The notes beneath the pieces are model-generated. The model saw nothing but the letters and a program-made list of their open reading frames with translations. It was not told the origin of the DNA and searched no databases. The position numbers and the translations under genes are program-made. A stretch of 64,000 nucleotides of DNA, from contig NW_025062476.1 of NCBI RefSeq assembly GCF_000002995.4, forward strand, positions 1,619,501-1,683,500. The letters are read 5' to 3'. This DNA comes from Brugia malayi. Lineage: Eukaryota; Nematoda; Chromadorea; Rhabditida; Onchocercidae. Positions within the stretch are counted from its first letter, which is position 1. Each line of letters opens with the position of its first letter. Shown in pieces: positions 62,595-64,000 of this stretch.

Positions 62595-64000
62595 TAATGA
62601 AACAGAATTAAGAAATTAAAAAAGTATTTTGTTAGATACAACCGAATCAATTCCGTTTAATTAAACAATAATTAGAAATTTCAAACTTATATAAATTTTA
62701 ATCAATATAACTTTTTCTTTTTACAATCAATTTTATGCTAATTTTTTTTTTCAGATTTTCTAAACAGCGCTTTTTAACTATTTGAGATTTTAAAATTGAA
62801 AAAAAAAATGAAACAGTTCTGAAATACAATTAAAGGTATATTTCAGTACAATGCACTTATCAACGAGTGAATCCAGGTACAAAAGTCTTCGAAGAGTAAA
62901 TTTTTCAGCTATGATCAAATTATCAATTTAAAATTTGGTTTAAATTAAATTATTGATAACTTAAGATATATGATGTCTACAATTATAGTTGAAATTTTAT
63001 TTAGAAAATGGTACTAATTAATCGGAATTAATAAAATTTGAGAAATTACAATTTTTGCTAATTTTACATTAGCTATTATCACCAATTTCAATTATAAATT
63101 ATATTATAGTATAGTACAAAATCAATTTTATGCTAATTTTCAATGCTATCAATTTTTTTCTTCAATTAAACAGCGTTTGTTTATACTTTGAAAGAATTTA
63201 CTTTTGTTATGTTAATGATATTAATAATATAATTAATCAAATAACTATTAAAATAACTTTAATTGCTATTATCATAGCAAAAAAAAAAAATGAAAATATA
63301 TTTTTAATTTCAAATTGTGCTATCAATTATTTACAATAATTGATACTATTTTATCTCTCATTCACCGATATTTTGTGCTAATTTTAATTAAAATACATTT
63401 GATCTATGATCGATTACTTCCCTTTTATCATTATCAATCATTTCTAAACCGTTTATATCTCAATTTTTTATCTCTTCCTGAGCAACTGATAATATCATAT
63501 TACTTTACTGATAATAATATTGTAGTCATTAACAAGAAGTGTTGATATCTTATATGCAAAGTTTAGAAAAGCTGAGGTCAGAGTTCACTGTCAATTATGA
63601 AAATATAAATTATTAATATTATAATTAAGTATCTTTCATTTACTTGAATTCCTTGTCATCAATCAAATATATCGATGTGTTTTAATTAAAATTTTCATTT
63701 TAATTGAAATTGTTTATTTTAATTTCTTATCACTGCTAATCGGTCTATGAATCAAAGATAGCAAAAAAGCAGCGATTTAAATTAAAAATGAATAAATTAA
63801 AATTTCAATATGTGTAAACTTTGCCTCTCAAATAACAATCAGTAATCAAAGGTACGAGAAATCATTGGTAGTAAAATTGTTTATTAGCAAAATTTTGTTA
63901 TCAATTAGTTATTCATTTAACATTTGCTCTTTTCCATTAGATCAGTGTTTCAATTTCTATTTTTTTTTTTTTCTTCTGTTGTCAATGTGATAAGTAAATG
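62595..64000. other. AT-rich region upstream of the secreted-protein gene
   Basis: No coding exon recognised; the open frames at 63130-63339 and 63315-63545 (+) are AT-driven and lack splice or homology support. Presumably the promoter region of the minus-strand gene that starts at 62594. Confidence 0.5.

Noticed and set aside
1..64000. Transposon, tRNA, rRNA or viral sequences
   Set aside because: No transposase, reverse transcriptase, terminal-repeat pair flanking a body, tRNA cloverleaf or viral gene was recognised on reading; small RNAs cannot be excluded without a covariance-model search.

Overview
The window is eukaryotic, very AT-rich, and carries spliced genes with GT-AG introns, TTTTCAG/TTTTTAG-type acceptors and several acceptor-like sites just upstream of start codons that look like trans-splice (SL) sites. 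Together with the gene set (UNC-93, BRD-1, nematode-style 7TM receptor), this points to a nematode. Introns of several hundred bases and the dense A/T homopolymers suggest a spirurid/filarial-type worm; that placement is inference. No rRNA, tRNA, CRISPR, operon-style cluster or recognisable transposon was found.

Layout: (1) 1-3825, AT-rich upstream DNA with a 50-bp tandem array. (2) 3826-12235 (+), an unc-93 orthologue of about 14 exons whose introns hold several minisatellites, including a 31-unit 42-bp array. (3) 13765-18907 (+), a complete 13-exon brd-1 (BARD1) orthologue with RING, ankyrin and two BRCT domains, 608 aa, all exon phases closing. (4) 21225-22557 (-), a 3-exon VPS55/LEPROT orthologue, 142 aa. 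(5) 22558-24551, a divergent intergenic region with a 23-bp perfect hairpin and a GC-richer 44-bp repeat. (6) 24552-34422 (+), a large Q/S/T-rich Polyhomeotic-like gene with HD1, FCS zinc finger and C-terminal SAM. (7) 38829-43237 (+), a 7-exon 7TM receptor of 373 aa with a higher-order minisatellite in intron 2. (8) 46441-48790 (+), a 7-exon ribokinase of 307 aa. (9) 50009-57773 (-), a multi-exon protein with three divergent RRM-like modules and an R/Y/P-rich tail, family not recognised. (10) 59710-62594 (-), a 7-exon secreted protein of 254 aa with eight C-terminal cysteines, family not recognised.

Functional links: brd-1 (RING E3 half of BRC-1/BRD-1) and the Polyhomeotic-like gene (PRC1 scaffold) are both chromatin-related, but they are unlinked transcription units and I see no evidence of a shared pathway here. 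VPS55 (endosomal trafficking), ribokinase (ribose salvage), UNC-93 (ion-channel regulation in muscle) and the receptor are independent genes. The most distinctive genome-level feature is the concentration of homogenised tandem arrays inside introns. Exon boundaries were read by eye. Where exon phases close exactly (brd-1, VPS55, ribokinase, receptor, secreted protein) the models are strong. In unc-93, the Polyhomeotic-like gene and the RRM-like gene a few junctions could not be reconciled and are flagged.
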